A DNA stretch of 48,901 nucleotides from an uncultured Woeseiaceae bacterium (GTDB lineage Bacteria > Pseudomonadota > Gammaproteobacteria > Steroidobacterales > Woeseiaceae): contig CAJQPL010000004.1 in assembly GCA_905480215.1 (NCBI GenBank), positions 1 to 48,901 on the forward strand, read 5' to 3'. Below the pieces are notes generated by a model that ran no database searches, was not told where the DNA came from, and was given only the letters and a program-made list of their open reading frames with translations. Position 1 is the first letter of the stretch; each line of letters starts with the position of its first letter. Made by a program: the position numbers and the translations under genes. Positions 1-8,758 of this stretch are shown here, in pieces.

Positions 1-89
1 CTGTAACGACTTCTTAACTGATGGACGAACGAATTCTACCTTGATACAAGCGCGCAGTAATTGCCAAATAAGGGGTATAGTTCAGGCGC

Positions 90-2264
90 ATGAAAAACCT
101 CCGTAAAATACGTCTCCTTGCCGCCCTGCTCAGCTGCTTAATCGCTTTCAATAGCTATGCGCAGGCCGAAGATGAAGCGACGCCATCGCAAATTCCGGAT
201 CTAAACGCTCTCGAGTCAGATTGGTGGTCATATTTCGCATTGTCGGGCGAAGATGCGAGTTTGCGGCTGCAGCAATTCACCGATTATGCCAATGACCGTG
301 TCGGAGAGTTACCGCCGCAGAATCAGGACACCGCACGATCTATCCTTACCGCAATCCAAGACAATGTCACAGCTTTCGTTGCCTTGCAGGAAAGCCCCGA
401 TCTAAAGCCCAAAGAATTACCCGAGCCATACATCGATTATTCTCTCGACGAGTTACTTTCGTTGGCCGCCACCGCTCGAGATGCCAGCGAAACGGTCCAG
501 CAAGAGCAGCTTGAGGTTGAGCGCGAGCAACGCATTCTTGATGGCGCGACTCGACGCCGTGATCGAACATTCAAAAGTTATTTCGGTACCAGTGACGCAG
601 ACGAGCGAATCCTGACTGCTCTGCGGCTCATACATGATCGATCGTCACAAGCTTTATCGTCGCGTCGTCTGGATCTTCTTTTGCTTCGACAAGAGCGTGC
701 GACTGAGTATGCCGATGCAGCGCTTGAGCGAGTCGAGTTTGCGTCCTCGCGACTTTCGACTTCTGCTGAGGAAGCGGGTCTCTTTAAGCTGATAAAAGAT
801 CTCGACGGCCAAGCGGCAAGTGTTGCTCTCAATCGGGATCGATTGCGCGCCGAGGAACTGGCTGCCGCTGGACTTGATCTGGATACCGAGCAAGGTCGCT
901 CGCAGCATCGCTTGCAACAGCAAAAAGTCGTCGATGCGGAGGTAGCGCTAGCGCTTTCCGAAGTGCATCTCGCGCAGATGCAGGCGCGTCGGTGGTGGAC
1001 AGAAATGCAGCTCGCTACGTCCCCCGACATGCAGTTGCTGGAGGATCAGGCACTGAAATGGGCGGATCTGACGCGGCTCCTCGGCGATGACCTGACTATT
1101 TGGCAGCAGAATACCGAGGAAGAGGTCGTCGCCGTTCAAACCGTCACAAGAGATGGGTTGAGCCGCGGTTCACTGCGGCTCCTCGATCAACGCATGGGAA
1201 CGGCACAGGGTACGCTGAAGAGTATTCGTGAGCTGCAAGACAATGTGGCCGATCTGGAATTGGTCAGCGAAATCGTTGACGACCTGGTTGCGGATTACTC
1301 TGGCGCACTGAGCTCCTGGTTTACCGGCCTGACCCGAGGCGCGAAAACGCTTACCTCCAGGGTGATGGGTTTTGGCGAGGTGAGTCTGTTCTCGATTGGT
1401 GAGACACCGGTGACGGGCGGCGGCATTTTGCGTGTGCTGATTATTCTGCTGATCGCTTTTCTGCTATCACGCGGTATCCGTGCTGCGATTACCCGCGTTA
1501 GCAAAAGTGAGTCGGATGGAACTCAGGCATCGCTATATACGGTAGGGCGACTGACTCACTACGCAATTGTTTTCGTCGCTTTGCTGATAGCGCTTACAAG
1601 CATTGGACTTGATTTCAGCAGCCTCGCGCTTGTTGCTGGCGCCTTGAGTGTTGGTATTGGCTTCGGACTTCAGTCTATTGTCAGCAATTTCGTTTCTGGC
1701 CTCATAATATTGTTTGAACACTCATTGCGTGTGGGTGACTACATCGAACTTGATACCGGCCTTACCGGAACGGTAAAGGCGATCAACGTGCGCAGCACTC
1801 TCATAAACACCAATGACAATATCGACATTGTTGTTCCGAATTCGGAATTCGTAACAACGCGATTGACCAACTGGACATTAGGAGAGCGAATCCTGCGGGT
1901 GCGCATTCCCTTCGGTGTGGCGTACGGTAGTGATAAGGAGTTGGTGAAGAAAGCAGCGATAGAGGCGGCTGAAGCGGTGCCCTATACGCTGACTCATATG
2001 AAGAATCGGGACCCGAATGTCTGGTTGGTCGATTTTGGCGACAGTAGTCTGAACTTCCTGTTGCTTGTTTGGGTAAACCGGCAAGGGGCAAAACGTCCCA
2101 CTCGCACCCGAGCGGCGTACTTGTGGGAACTGGAAACAAAGCTGACAGAGTACGGCATTGAAATTCCATTCCCGCAACGCGACCTGAACCTTCGAAATGG
2201 CTGGCCGCCGCCTGCAGCGGCAGCAAGCGAGCTTGAGAGAAAACCTGATGAAGATGAAGCCTAA
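90..2264 (+). CDS. MscS-family mechanosensitive ion channel with large periplasmic domain
   Basis: The 724-residue product begins with a signal peptide (about residues 1-26, ending near SYAQA). A long, charged, helical and probably coiled-coil periplasmic region rich in Glu, Arg and Leu follows (about 30-430). Hydrophobic segments lie at about 444-467 and 485-545. The pore-lining helix is glycine/alanine-rich (VAGALSVGIGFGLQSIVSNF, from about residue 513) and leads into the MscS beta domain (RVGDYIELD..TGTVKAINVRST) and a C-terminal cytoplasmic domain. This is the layout of the large MscS paralogues (MscK/YbiO/YnaI type), which gate in response to membrane tension and protect against hypo-osmotic shock. 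An AGGGG purine run lies upstream of the ATG. The last 17 bases overlap the next gene, so the two are probably co-transcribed. Family is certain; the specific paralogue is not assigned. Confidence 0.93.
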   Translation: MKNLRKIRLLAALLSCLIAFNSYAQAEDEATPSQIPDLNALESDWWSYFALSGEDASLRLQQFTDYANDRVGELPPQNQDTARSILTAIQDNVTAFVALQESPDLKPKELPEPYIDYSLDELLSLAATARDASETVQQEQLEVEREQRILDGATRRRDRTFKSYFGTSDADERILTALRLIHDRSSQALSSRRLDLLLLRQERATEYADAALERVEFASSRLSTSAEEAGLFKLIKDLDGQAASVALNRDRLRAEELAAAGLDLDTEQGRSQHRLQQQKVVDAEVALALSEVHLAQMQARRWWTEMQLATSPDMQLLEDQALKWADLTRLLGDDLTIWQQNTEEEVVAVQTVTRDGLSRGSLRLLDQRMGTAQGTLKSIRELQDNVADLELVSEIVDDLVADYSGALSSWFTGLTRGAKTLTSRVMGFGEVSLFSIGETPVTGGGILRVLIILLIAFLLSRGIRAAITRVSKSESDGTQASLYTVGRLTHYAIVFVALLIALTSIGLDFSSLALVAGALSVGIGFGLQSIVSNFVSGLIILFEHSLRVGDYIELDTGLTGTVKAINVRSTLINTNDNIDIVVPNSEFVTTRLTNWTLGERILRVRIPFGVAYGSDKELVKKAAIEAAEAVPYTLTHMKNRDPNVWLVDFGDSSLNFLLLVWVNRQGAKRPTRTRAAYLWELETKLTEYGIEIPFPQRDLNLRNGWPPPAAAASELERKPDEDEA

Positions 2265-3339
2265 ATTTTTATTTCTCGTGGCGATCGTCGCCACACTGTT
2301 TGTCAATACGCAGGGTGTCTTCGCCGACCCGGCGGGCGATCGCATTAAAGTAAAAGTTGTCGTGGTTTCGATGTTCGAACGCGGCGAATCGCGCGGCGAT
2401 CTGCCGGGTGAACTGCAACTTTGGTTAGAGCGACTGGATTTTGATAACGAGTTTTCTTTTCCCATGGGCGAAGAGCCGCTTTACATGACTGATGATGGTG
2501 TAATGGTGACGATGACGGGCGGTGGTATTCCGAACGCGACCTCGTCAATCATGGCGCTCGGCATGGATCCGCGTTTCGACTTCTCGCACAGTTATTGGCT
2601 GGTGGCCGGTATAGCAGGCGGAGATCCTGCTGATGTGTCGCTGGGATCGGCAGCGTGGGCGAGGCATGTCGTGGATGGTGACCTTGCTTATGAGATCGAC
2701 GGTCGCGAAATTCCAGATAGCTGGCCTTATGGAATGATTCCGCTGGACGCAAAAAAGCCAACGAAGATGGCTGCAGAGCTAAACCCTGATAGGCGGCCCA
2801 GCACTATCGCCTTTAGTCTCAACGAAGGCCTGGTTGATTGGGCATTCTCGATTACTCGTGATCTCGATCTGGGCGACTCACCTGGAATTGCCGCGTATCG
2901 GAAAGCCTATGTTGGTTACCCGGCCGGGCAACGGCCGCCGTTTGTAACGATTGGCGACAATTTAAGTTCGAGCACCTATTGGCATGGAGCCATGCTGAAT
3001 GAATGGGCGAATGACTGGGTGCCTTTGTATGCGGGCGAAGAGGCGAGTTTCATGACGTCTGACATGGAAGACTCCGGCATAATGACGGCCTTGCATCGGC
3101 TCGGCCGAGCTCAACGCGTTAACACGCAAAGAGTTCTGGTGTTACGGACGGTGAGCAACTACACCATGCCACCCGATAGCGAGTCGGCTGTGTGGAGCAA
3201 GGCGCAGCCGTATCCCGACAACGGCATACCGTCTTTCGAGGCAGCCTTTATTGTTGGCAATACGGTCGTGCAGGCCTTGCTTGATGGCTGGGAAAGCTAC
3301 CAGCACGCCCTGCCCTCCAGCGACGATGTGGCGCAGTAA
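2248..3339 (+). CDS. NUP-family protein (purine nucleoside permease-like), exported
   Basis: The protein of about 363 residues starts with a signal peptide (MKMKPKFLFLVAIVATLFVN, cleavage near VFADPA). It then shows the NUP family (PF06516) pattern almost end to end: VKVVVVSMFERGE, GELQLWLERL, a GGGIPNATSSIMALGMDPRFD stretch split by short gaps, IAGGDP, GSAAWARHVVDGDLAYEIDGREIP, and NEWAN. The family is named from fungal purine nucleoside permeases. In bacteria the members are secreted and resemble the nucleoside phosphorylase fold, so a periplasmic nucleoside-binding or -cleaving role is as likely as transport; no membrane helices are seen apart from the signal. The start is placed at 2248, where GAGAG lies upstream and the signal peptide begins cleanly; 2254 is an alternative. 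It overlaps the 3' end of the MscS gene. Confidence 0.85.
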   Translation: MKMKPKFLFLVAIVATLFVNTQGVFADPAGDRIKVKVVVVSMFERGESRGDLPGELQLWLERLDFDNEFSFPMGEEPLYMTDDGVMVTMTGGGIPNATSSIMALGMDPRFDFSHSYWLVAGIAGGDPADVSLGSAAWARHVVDGDLAYEIDGREIPDSWPYGMIPLDAKKPTKMAAELNPDRRPSTIAFSLNEGLVDWAFSITRDLDLGDSPGIAAYRKAYVGYPAGQRPPFVTIGDNLSSSTYWHGAMLNEWANDWVPLYAGEEASFMTSDMEDSGIMTALHRLGRAQRVNTQRVLVLRTVSNYTMPPDSESAVWSKAQPYPDNGIPSFEAAFIVGNTVVQALLDGWESYQHALPSSDDVAQ

Positions 3340-3341
3340 AG

Positions 3342-3809
3342 CTAATCGAGCTGCTGTTGCGCGTCATGTTTGAGGCGCATCACACGTGTCCTGTTTACGT
3401 ATAACAGGTCAGCAATTTTCAGCACTAAAGCGTCTTCGAATTTGTCGAGCCGACCATCGGCGTAGGCTATCTGCCAGAGAAACGAGACGATGCGCGTTTT
3501 TTCTTTGTCATCGAGGTGTTGGTTAAGAATTCTCGTGAACTCATGTAGCGATACCAGATCCTCTGCTTTGTCACTTGCTGAGTTCAGTAATTCGGCTGAT
3601 TGCTCCGGCGTCAGCTCGAAGTGCGATTCGATCAACTCAAGCAGGTGTTCAAACTCAGTCTCATCGAACTCATTGTCAGCGCGGGCAACATCGATCAGTA
3701 ACACGGCCGTTGCCATCCTCAGTGCGGCGTCGTGCTGATCTGCATTGGCTTCTGGCGAATCCGGGGTCTGGATTGACGCTGCCAATTGACTGAAGAGTTT
3801 TTTGATCAT
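3342..3809 (-). CDS. TerB-like (tellurite resistance TerB / DjlA N-terminal fold) protein
   Basis: The product is 155 residues, all helical and acidic, with the typical TerB-family pattern: ATAVLLIDVARADNEFDETE, a LLELIESHFELTPEQ segment, and later VSFLWQIAYADGRLDKFEDAL. The paired DxEFDxxE and ADGRLDxxE motifs are the putative metal-binding acidic loops of the TerB fold (PF05099). The start is set at MIKKLFSQL (ATG at 3809), which has AAAGG a short distance upstream; a longer frame reaching 3878 lacks support. The function of stand-alone TerB proteins is not known beyond association with stress and membrane processes. The gene is convergent with the NUP gene, with only two bases between the stop codons. 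Confidence 0.8.
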   Translation of the reverse strand: MIKKLFSQLAASIQTPDSPEANADQHDAALRMATAVLLIDVARADNEFDETEFEHLLELIESHFELTPEQSAELLNSASDKAEDLVSLHEFTRILNQHLDDKEKTRIVSFLWQIAYADGRLDKFEDALVLKIADLLYVNRTRVMRLKHDAQQQLD

Positions 3810-4046
3810 CGTAATGCCTTTGATTCCGCGTCGCTGAAAAAGTTGCAAACCGCCAGACGCGCAGTGCGGTGTTAGCATTTCGCTAACAAGCAGGCGTGTT
3901 GTTGCGCTTTGTAGGGGGCTAGTGTTTCACATCTGGCAGAAATGCAGAATGGTGTCGTCCATTTAACGGCACTTGAGTCCCGTTTTGAAACCTTGCTAGC
4001 ACCGCGGACACCAGGATACGTAGCGAGCTGGCGCCAAAATCAGGAA

Positions 4047-4478
4047 TCAGGCGGCTGGTATCGACAAAACGCCGCCATCGATCGCGATGTACTGACGGCA
4101 GCGTTCAGCAGCGACTTCCAGCTTAGTCTGTTGCGCGCCAGCCATCGGTTGTTGCTCGATGCCAGAAATGTTTCCAGGCGAAGCGCGCCCGACCTCGTCG
4201 GATGGGTCAATGCGGGCTTCAATGCGATAGTCGCCGGATTCGAAAAGCAGTGAGCGCTTGGCATCGCGGCTGCTCCAGCCAACGAACTGACGTTTGTGTG
4301 CGAGCGGCACCTTGCTGCCGTCCACTAGAACGCCGAAGCACTCGGCAAATTGCGTCGGTACTTTTATCGTGTAGCGCACGACGTCAGCGTGGCTTGCGCC
4401 CTTCAGCGGCACAGCCTGATCGAGGATCGAGCTATTGGAATTACTATAAAAGTCGGCATTCGGCGATACGTTATTCAT
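4047..4478 (-). CDS. Hypothetical protein divergent from the DUF2083 regulator
   Basis: I do not recognise a family. The frame encodes about 143 residues from the third in-frame ATG (MNNVSPNADF), chosen because GGA lies 8 bases before it; longer starts at 4484 and 4490 exist. There is no signal peptide or membrane segment. The middle (VRYTIKVPTQFAECFGVLVD, then SLLFESGDYRIEARIDP) alternates hydrophobic and charged residues, as expected for beta strands. Third codon positions in this frame are GC-rich, which favours it over the overlapping plus-strand frame at 3942-4253. It is divergent from the XRE-DUF2083 regulator across a short region full of repeats, so it may be one of that regulator's targets. 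Coding status is probable rather than certain. Confidence 0.45.
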   Translation of the reverse strand: MNNVSPNADFYSNSNSSILDQAVPLKGASHADVVRYTIKVPTQFAECFGVLVDGSKVPLAHKRQFVGWSSRDAKRSLLFESGDYRIEARIDPSDEVGRASPGNISGIEQQPMAGAQQTKLEVAAERCRQYIAIDGGVLSIPAA

Positions 4479-4489
4479 AATCATTTCCA

Positions 4490-4517
4490 TTGAATTTGCG
4501 TTGCTGAGGGCTATACT
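4490..4517 (+). promoter_or_regulatory. Predicted sigma-70 promoter of the XRE-DUF2083 regulator
   Basis: A -35-like TTGAAT (4490-4495) and a -10-like TATACT (4512-4517) are separated by 16 bases. The expected transcription start is near 4524, immediately before the repeat operator at 4527-4571 and 60 bases ahead of the regulator's start codon. Confidence 0.5.
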
Positions 4518-4526
4518 ACGATGAAG

Positions 4527-4571
4527 TTGTGAGGAATTTCACACAAAAAACTTCACAGTGTAAATTTCACA
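4527..4571 (+). promoter_or_regulatory. Repeat operator upstream of DUF2083 regulator
   Basis: The hexamer TTCACA occurs at 4538, 4552 and 4566, exactly 14 bases apart each time. The first copy is the right arm of a dyad TTGTGA-N5-TTCACA (4527-4543). The second begins a near-palindrome TTCACAGTGTAAA (4552-4564). The array lies between the predicted transcription start and the start codon of the regulator, a position suited to autorepression and to control of the divergent gene. The sequence pattern is seen directly; the regulator that binds it is inferred. Confidence 0.55.
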
Positions 4572-4584
4572 AAAGGCCTGCAAT

Positions 4585-6138
4585 ATGACAAACCCATCCG
4601 GGTTGCGGCGTAAGGCACATTTTCTCGGCACCAAGATCAAGAGCCTGCGTAAACGTAACAACCTCACCCTCGAAGACCTTTCTGTTCGTTGTATTCAGGT
4701 AGATGCGGAGGCAGGGCCATCTGTCTCCTATCTGTCGATGATCGAGAACGGCAAGCGCGTGCCATCGGAAGCTTTGATGCTGATCGTCGCGGATATATTT
4801 CAAAAAGATCTTGAGTGGTTCTTTGATGAGTCTCTGGAGAAAGAAGAGATCGATACGGCGCCGTCCGCAGCCATCGCGGGCATGCCGTTGGAGCCGGGGT
4901 TTCTGTTTTCGGATTCGCTGTTACAACTTGCGATCCCTGAGTTGCTGGCACAAACCGGAACGACCGGCCGCCAGTTTGCTCACCTACTCATTCGGGCCCA
5001 TCAGGAATCGAATCGAAACTCGTTCCCTGATCTTGAGCGAGCCGCAGAGAGCGTCGGCAAGAAACAATTTCCGATGCGCGTCGAAAATGTCTTTGCCGTT
5101 GCGAAACATCTTGGACTGACCATCAAGTGGTTTGATAATTCATCATTCAAAGACAAGGGGGAATCTGAGAAGCCGCTAAGTACATTAGTGCGTTCGTTTT
5201 TTGATGCACCGAATGTGGTCTATTTGAATCGCGAGCTGGAAGCCAATCCGGCAAGACTCAAATACGACCTCGCAAACCACATCGCTCACAAAGTCCTGCA
5301 CGACGGGGATGGCGCCAGAGCGCCACAAGTTTCCGGTGGACGAGTATCTGGTCGGCGACACGATGCAGATTCACCCAATTTCGATTCAAAGGATATCCTC
5401 TACGCCTGGCGAGATTTCGAATGCAGTTATTTCGCGGCGGCCTTGTTGGCTCCCAAAACGCCGTTCCGACAATTTTTGAGCAGAGAGTCCTACGCGATCG
5501 ATTCGGCGGACAAAGTTGAACTCACTCGCACCTTGGTGATGCGCCGCATGTCCAGCGTTTCCCCGTATCCTCACTGGCATTACTTTGATGCCTATCCGCC
5601 AGGTAACTTGCGGGCGGTTTATCGCGGCAACGGCATTCCGCTGCCGTGGGGAAATATGAAGCTGGTCACTGATCCATGCCAGCATTGGGCAGTTTTTCGA
5701 ATGCTCAACTCAAAATCGAACAAGGCTTCAGCGCAAATTTCGATATTGCGTAGCGGTGACGACAAACGCCTGTATTGTTGCGAGTCCGTGAGAAGTAAGG
5801 ACGCCGCGGGCAATCCGCACGTACTTTGTGCGGGCGTAGATCTGTCACCTGCGCTTGCGTCGCAGAATATCGATCCGAGAGAAACAATCGATGCGATCGA
5901 GGCGAGCTGCAATGCCAATGGTGGCTCCGGGCCGATACCGAGTCAGGCGAGAAAGCAGCTGGAAGGTGTTGGCAAGATCTTGAACATTGGCTGGATCGCC
6001 GACGGTGCCGCGAAAGACGCCATCATAATTTGCCAGCGAAGCAGCAATTGCCCGCGTGACAAACATTGCCTCGGCAAGGCGCCGCCGCAGTTGAAGTCGC
6101 AGATTGATGATATTCGTGCGTCGGTTGTTGGCAGCTAA
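4585..6138 (+). CDS. XRE-family short-chain fatty acyl regulator (DUF2083; RamB/PrpR/ScfR type)
   Basis: The 517-residue protein has an N-terminal Cro/C1 helix-turn-helix (about residues 12-75: LGTKIKSLRKRNNLTLEDLS ... YLSMIENGKRVPSEALMLIV). A middle ImmA/IrrE-like domain carries LANHIAHKVLH around residue 228; the usual zinc-protease HExxH is degenerate here. The C-terminal DUF2083 domain ends in a cysteine motif CQRSSNCPRDKHC (about 483-495), like the C-terminal Cys cluster of the family. Relatives RamB and PrpR in Actinobacteria control glyoxylate and methylcitrate genes in response to acyl-CoA or Fe-S state. Here no prp or ace gene is adjacent. The upstream TTCACA repeats suggest autoregulation and control of the divergent ORF. 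Family assignment is firm; regulon and ligand are unknown. Confidence 0.88.
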   Translation: MTNPSGLRRKAHFLGTKIKSLRKRNNLTLEDLSVRCIQVDAEAGPSVSYLSMIENGKRVPSEALMLIVADIFQKDLEWFFDESLEKEEIDTAPSAAIAGMPLEPGFLFSDSLLQLAIPELLAQTGTTGRQFAHLLIRAHQESNRNSFPDLERAAESVGKKQFPMRVENVFAVAKHLGLTIKWFDNSSFKDKGESEKPLSTLVRSFFDAPNVVYLNRELEANPARLKYDLANHIAHKVLHDGDGARAPQVSGGRVSGRRHDADSPNFDSKDILYAWRDFECSYFAAALLAPKTPFRQFLSRESYAIDSADKVELTRTLVMRRMSSVSPYPHWHYFDAYPPGNLRAVYRGNGIPLPWGNMKLVTDPCQHWAVFRMLNSKSNKASAQISILRSGDDKRLYCCESVRSKDAAGNPHVLCAGVDLSPALASQNIDPRETIDAIEASCNANGGSGPIPSQARKQLEGVGKILNIGWIADGAAKDAIIICQRSSNCPRDKHCLGKAPPQLKSQIDDIRASVVGS

Positions 6139-6193
6139 TCTTAAACGGCCGCCCCTATAGCGTCACTGCAACAGGCTGCTTCTAGCTGCGATC

Positions 6194-7255
6194 TCAAGCG
6201 ATACGCAACAGCTTCATCAAGTTGCCCCCGAGAATGGCTTTCTTCTCGGCGTCGCTGAGATAGGAGGCATTCAGTATCACGTCCACCGTGTCTGGCCAGC
6301 TGAAAGGTAAGTCAGAACCGTAGACCACCTGGCCTGCGCCCATCTCTGCCACCAGGTGTCGCAGTCCTTCATCTGTGAAGACCATTGAATCGGCAAGTAT
6401 TTGTGACCTTAAGTATTCAGATGGACGTTTCTTGTTGGCACAGTCTGCATTCTCTCTGAACTCACAGGCGACGTCGGTGCGGCCCAAGTAGGATGGCAGG
6501 TAACCACCGCCGTGCGCCGCACAGACTTTCAAGGTCGGGAAGCGGTCAAAGGTACCGTCGAAAATCATGTGGGAGAGAAACGTTGTGGTCTCGAGTGGGT
6601 TGCCGATGATGTTGCCAAGAGCGCCGCGGCCGTCGAGTTGACCCTCTTTAATGAGGTGCTCGGCGCCGGTGGGATGCATAAACACAGGCACCCCAAGCTC
6701 CTCGGCCTTGGCCCAAAAGGGGTCGAAGCGCTCGCCCGACGGGGCCGTACCATTGACATGACCACCGATGGAGGCTCCACGATGGTCGAGTTCCGTCACG
6801 GCGTATTCGAGCTGTTCGGCAGCCACGGCTGGGTGCTGCAGCGACACCGTACTCAAAGGCACGAAGCGATCTGGGTATTGTGCACACCATTCGGCAAGAC
6901 CTTCGTCCTGGGTTCGAGTTATGCGTCGTGCCAAATCCACGTCGGCTGCGTACCACCAATATTGATTGACACTAAGCGCTTGCATGTCGATGCCGCGTTC
7001 ATCGAGCGATTCGAGGCGACCAGGTCCCAGCAGGCGACTGTTGCCGACTGTCATCGCCAACGGCGTACGGCTAACGACTTTTTCGACGGCCGGAATTCCG
7101 CAGTGGGCATGGATATCGACGACCTTCACCCGCTGGCCGCCTATCGATATTTTGCGCCGGGCAGGCTTTGCAGCTGTATAGGAGCACGCACCCAGGGCAA
7201 TCCCAGCAGCGCTGGCATAGGCTACAGTCTTCAAAAATGATCTGCGGTCCGGCAT
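6194..7255 (-). CDS. Tat-exported lipoprotein amidohydrolase (ACMSD-like, Amidohydro_2)
   Basis: From the ATG at 7255 (AGGAGAAGG lies just upstream) the product is about 353 residues. It starts MPDRRSFLK, a twin-arginine signal, and has a lipobox LGAC at about residue 24, so it is probably a periplasmic lipoprotein. The metal-binding DIHAHCG motif follows at about residues 47-53. Further motifs are GASIGGHVNG, VFMHPTGAEH, VCAAHGGGYLPS and YGSDLPF, the expected order of ligands in the aminocarboxymuconate-semialdehyde decarboxylase-like branch of the amidohydrolase superfamily. Members hydrolyse or decarboxylate aromatic and lactone-type substrates, and the substrate here cannot be deduced. 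The gene is convergent with the DUF2083 regulator. Confidence 0.88.
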   Translation of the reverse strand: MPDRRSFLKTVAYASAAGIALGACSYTAAKPARRKISIGGQRVKVVDIHAHCGIPAVEKVVSRTPLAMTVGNSRLLGPGRLESLDERGIDMQALSVNQYWWYAADVDLARRITRTQDEGLAEWCAQYPDRFVPLSTVSLQHPAVAAEQLEYAVTELDHRGASIGGHVNGTAPSGERFDPFWAKAEELGVPVFMHPTGAEHLIKEGQLDGRGALGNIIGNPLETTTFLSHMIFDGTFDRFPTLKVCAAHGGGYLPSYLGRTDVACEFRENADCANKKRPSEYLRSQILADSMVFTDEGLRHLVAEMGAGQVVYGSDLPFSWPDTVDVILNASYLSDAEKKAILGGNLMKLLRIA

Positions 7256-7542
7256 AAGTCCTTCTCCTGAATTGGCACGCTTGTTGTCGACCGCGACCCC
7301 TGCGGCGAATGAATGAAGCAACAATAGCTATATTACTTGAACTGGAAAAACACCAGCAATTTCGATATTTACGCATGCCTGGCAGATGGTCGTTTGCTGC
7401 GCTTTTGACCGTAAGCAGATGCCCAGATGTTAAGCTGTTGAAAGGTCGATTTTGACCTTAATTACAACCGAACTGAAAGCCGAACTGATTACAAGCGCGT
7501 AAGGGAAATTGTGATTCGGCCGCGACCAAACAAGGACATGCC
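7256..7542. other. Intergenic region between divergent amidohydrolase and ribD
   Basis: This 287-base stretch holds no convincing gene. It contains a small perfect inverted repeat, AAGGTC-N6-GACCTT (7442-7459), about 85 bases before ribD, which could be an operator or a weak hairpin. I found no convincing FMN riboswitch, although such elements often precede riboflavin genes. Confidence 0.4.
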
Positions 7543-8625
7543 ATGCATACAGACGATTATTATATGCAACGTGCGATCGACCTCGCTGCTCGTGCGCACG
7601 GGCATACCAGTCCAAATCCCATGGTTGGTTGCGTCATCGTCAAGGAAGGTCGCATTGTCGGCGAGGCATTCCATACAGCGGCGGGTCAAGCTCATGCGGA
7701 GGTTGCAGCGCTTGCGGACGCGGGTGACGTTGCCGACGCGACAGTGTACGTATCCCTGGAACCATGCAGTCACCACGGTAGGACGCCACCCTGCGCCGAA
7801 CTACTTTTGAAGCTAAAGCCTGCTCGCGTAGTTGTTGCCATGGAAGATCCGAATCCGCTTGTGTCAGGGCGGGGACTGCAACTGTTGCGAAATGCAGGCA
7901 TTCAAGTCGAAGTAGGATTGCTGGAAGAAAAGGCTCGCCAACTCAATGAAGTTTTCATCAAGTACATTACGACAGGCCTTCCTTTCGTAATCGCAAAGTG
8001 TGGCATGTCACTCGACGGCAAGATTGCGACTCATACTGGGGATTCCAAATGGATCACCGGTAAGGAATCACGCGAGCAATCGCACCACTTAAGACAACAG
8101 GTCGACGCAATCCTCGTCGGTAGCCAAACGGTAAGGCTTGACGATCCCTCACTGACAACACGTCTGCAAGGATCTGCAGGGGGCAATCCAATTCGGGTGA
8201 TTCTTGACGGACGCGAACGCCTGCGTGGTGAGCACAAAATATTTGCACAGCCCCGTGAAGCGCCGTCGTGGATAGTGACCACTACTTCACGGGAGTATGA
8301 GAACGCCGATGCCGTATTGAATGTCTGCGGCGAACCTGGTGATGTCGACCTGCTCGAGCTCATGCAGGAACTGGGGCGCCGCGAGGTAACGTCGGTGTTA
8401 ATCGAAGGGGGCGGGGCTACGCTCGCTTCGGCATTCGCTGCCAGGATCGTGGATAAGGTCGCGTTCTTTATCGGGCCAAAAATAATCGGTGGCCACGACG
8501 CGATTGGTGCAGTGGATGGTGTTGGCGCTGCCAGCTTAAGCGATGCGACGCTGCTCCATGGCATGCAGGCAACAAACATTGGTGAGGACATTTTAATAGA
8601 AGCCTACGTGCAAAACACGCGCTGA
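7543..8625 (+). CDS. ribD: Bifunctional diaminohydroxyphosphoribosylaminopyrimidine deaminase / 5-amino-6-(5-phosphoribosylamino)uracil reductase RibD
   Basis: The 360-residue enzyme performs the second and third steps of riboflavin synthesis. The N-terminal cytidine-deaminase-like domain has the zinc motif HAEVAAL and PCSHHGRTPPC. It is preceded by the family start pattern MQRAIDLAARAHGHTSPNPMVG (split here, residues about 8-29). The C-terminal NADPH-dependent reductase domain begins near residue 148 (FVIAKCGMSLDGKIATHTGDS) and includes SREQSHHLRQQVDAILVG and LIEGGGATLASAF. Length is normal for the family. Unusually, ribD stands alone: nrdR, ribE/ribC, ribBA and ribH, common partners in gammaproteobacteria, are not adjacent. 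Confidence 0.97.
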   Translation: MHTDDYYMQRAIDLAARAHGHTSPNPMVGCVIVKEGRIVGEAFHTAAGQAHAEVAALADAGDVADATVYVSLEPCSHHGRTPPCAELLLKLKPARVVVAMEDPNPLVSGRGLQLLRNAGIQVEVGLLEEKARQLNEVFIKYITTGLPFVIAKCGMSLDGKIATHTGDSKWITGKESREQSHHLRQQVDAILVGSQTVRLDDPSLTTRLQGSAGGNPIRVILDGRERLRGEHKIFAQPREAPSWIVTTTSREYENADAVLNVCGEPGDVDLLELMQELGRREVTSVLIEGGGATLASAFAARIVDKVAFFIGPKIIGGHDAIGAVDGVGAASLSDATLLHGMQATNIGEDILIEAYVQNTR

Positions 8626-8758
8626 AATTTATTATCGACAACATGTGGTGATCTGGGTTTCCATTTCTGATCCACGCAATGACGAAGCATGTGAATAACC
8701 TGTATATTCCTCGCTTCAACGACCTGCATGCGTGACGAATTTTCGCAGAGGCTGAGGC

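Noticed and set aside
3942..4253. Plus-strand frame of 103 codons overlapping the unknown minus-strand gene
   Set aside because: Only one of the two can be the main gene. The minus frame is longer, has a plausible ribosome-binding site, GC-rich third positions and a natural divergent position to the regulator. The plus frame cannot be fully excluded.
6512..7240. Plus-strand frame of 242 codons antisense to the amidohydrolase
   Set aside because: The minus-strand protein has complete Tat, lipobox and metal-binding motifs; the antisense frame shows none.
7256..7542. FMN riboswitch before ribD
   Set aside because: I could not find the conserved multi-helix FMN aptamer elements; only a short 6-bp inverted repeat is present.
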